Below, piece by piece: positions 63,402-64,000 of a stretch of DNA of 64,000 bases (its first letter is position 1; every line of letters begins with the position of its first letter). Location: the NCBI GenBank assembly GCA_047967505.1, contig CM106539.1; one strand, given 5' to 3'. The DNA is from Dipteris shenzhenensis (lineage: Eukaryota; Polypodiophyta; Polypodiopsida; Gleicheniales). The notes below the pieces were generated by a model that did not search any database, was not told the origin of the DNA, and was given only the letters and a program-made list of their open reading frames with translations. A program made the position numbers and the translations under genes.

Positions 63402-64000
63402 ATGGCTCTGCCTTCAGCCAATCCTCGCCCGCTTCCACCGGCCGCGAAAACCATCACATTCTCAAAAGACGAGGTGCAGCAGCTCAAAAAAGATATTGAG
63501 TAGGAGAGCTTGACATCGCTCTTTGCTCGCATCCATGCGTCCCACCCTTCCAAGTTACTGGCCAGGGATTGGATGCTCGCCACTCTACATGGAGACCTCG
63601 CAAGGCACTTCACAGATGTTCCTCTGCTTGGGCGAGGTTTCTTCCAGATTGTTTTTGACTCCTCGAAGGTAGCACGTACAATGCTTCAAGCTAGTCCGCT
63701 AGCACTCGGCTCCCAGAGGATTTGTCAGATCCCCTTTTCACTGGGTTTTGATCCTGTCGAGGAAGACAGTGGGACGACGTTACTCTTCATCAGATTTCTA
63801 GGCTTTCCTCAGATATACCATTGACTGCTACATTCCATTGAAGCCGCCTTTGGAGTGTTTTTTGAGATCCCGCATGTTAGGGTCATTGTCTCTGACCCTA
63901 ACATCTCGGATGACCACATTATGCTTCAGTGTCCAGATGGCTCCTTCTTCAGGCAAAGAGTCGAGATTGCAGGGAGATAGGATCAGTGTAGGATTTGCAG
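63402..64000 (+). pseudogene. LINE ORF1-type protein with DUF4283, cut by window end
   Basis: One frame from ATG 63402 runs to the window end with three stops (TAG 63501, TGA 63822, TAG about 63978). It reads KTITFSKDEVQQLKKDIE, then GRGFFQIVFDSSKVARTML, LFIRFLGFPQIYH, AAFGVFFEIPHVRVIVSD, and ends CRIC, the first half of a zinc knuckle. The order matches DUF4283 (F..F......R..L ... R..GFP..Y) followed by the CCHC knuckle of plant LINE ORF1, which binds the element RNA. The stops make this copy inactive. Confidence 0.6.

Overview
This window looks like land-plant nuclear DNA from a large, repeat-dominated genome. The evidence is a plant-type G-type lectin receptor kinase, a plant-specific DnaJ-DUF3444 protein, Ty1/copia and Ty3/gypsy pol remnants on both strands, DUF4283/zinc-knuckle and zf-RVT LINE remnants, and primer-binding sites of the plant initiator-Met type (TGGTATCAGAGC). 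Gene density is very low: two convincing host genes in 64 kb. A fern or another plant with long repeat-filled intergenic space would fit, but I cannot place the species from sequence alone.

Layout. 1-15 kb: AT-rich intergenic DNA with a degenerate TACTAATATAGTA array, a broken multi-exon gene-like stretch (1509-2393), a perfect hairpin (2421-2468), a dispersed ~0.9-kb repeat present twice (4244-5147 and 11970-12811), and an LTR with a primer-binding site (6140-6429). 15-19 kb: microsatellites, then an intact intronless receptor-like kinase gene (16513-19146, +) with a G-box and TATA-like promoter. 20-25 kb: a LINE remnant and a frame-broken copia element, both on the minus strand. 25-36.5 kb: unrecognised reading frames plus three copia pieces: a gag cassette (+), a minus-strand element with open but catalytically damaged frames, and a plus-strand pol with an intact RT/RNase H frame followed by its polypurine tract and LTR. 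36-48 kb: minisatellites, a near-perfect 487-bp tandem duplication, the 3' end of another copia element (-), a degenerate gypsy element (+), and tandem and inverted repeats. 49.4-51.7 kb: an intact DnaJ-DUF3444 gene (+). 52-64 kb: a non-autonomous LTR element with both LTRs (54367-57530, -), a gypsy RT scrap, one candidate first exon, and two LINE ORF1-type fragments separated by a 640-bp pyrimidine minisatellite.

The two host genes have no evident functional link: one encodes a plasma-membrane receptor kinase, the other an intracellular J-domain co-chaperone. Nearly everything else is transposon debris and local duplication. I saw no CRISPR array, rRNA gene or convincing tRNA gene. I did not find a clearly new biological system. 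The most unusual structures are the gag cassette flanked by exact 34-bp repeats 540 bp apart, the copia element whose frames stayed open after losing catalytic residues, and a promoter-plus-reading-frame unit at 35.1-36.1 kb that I cannot assign to a family.
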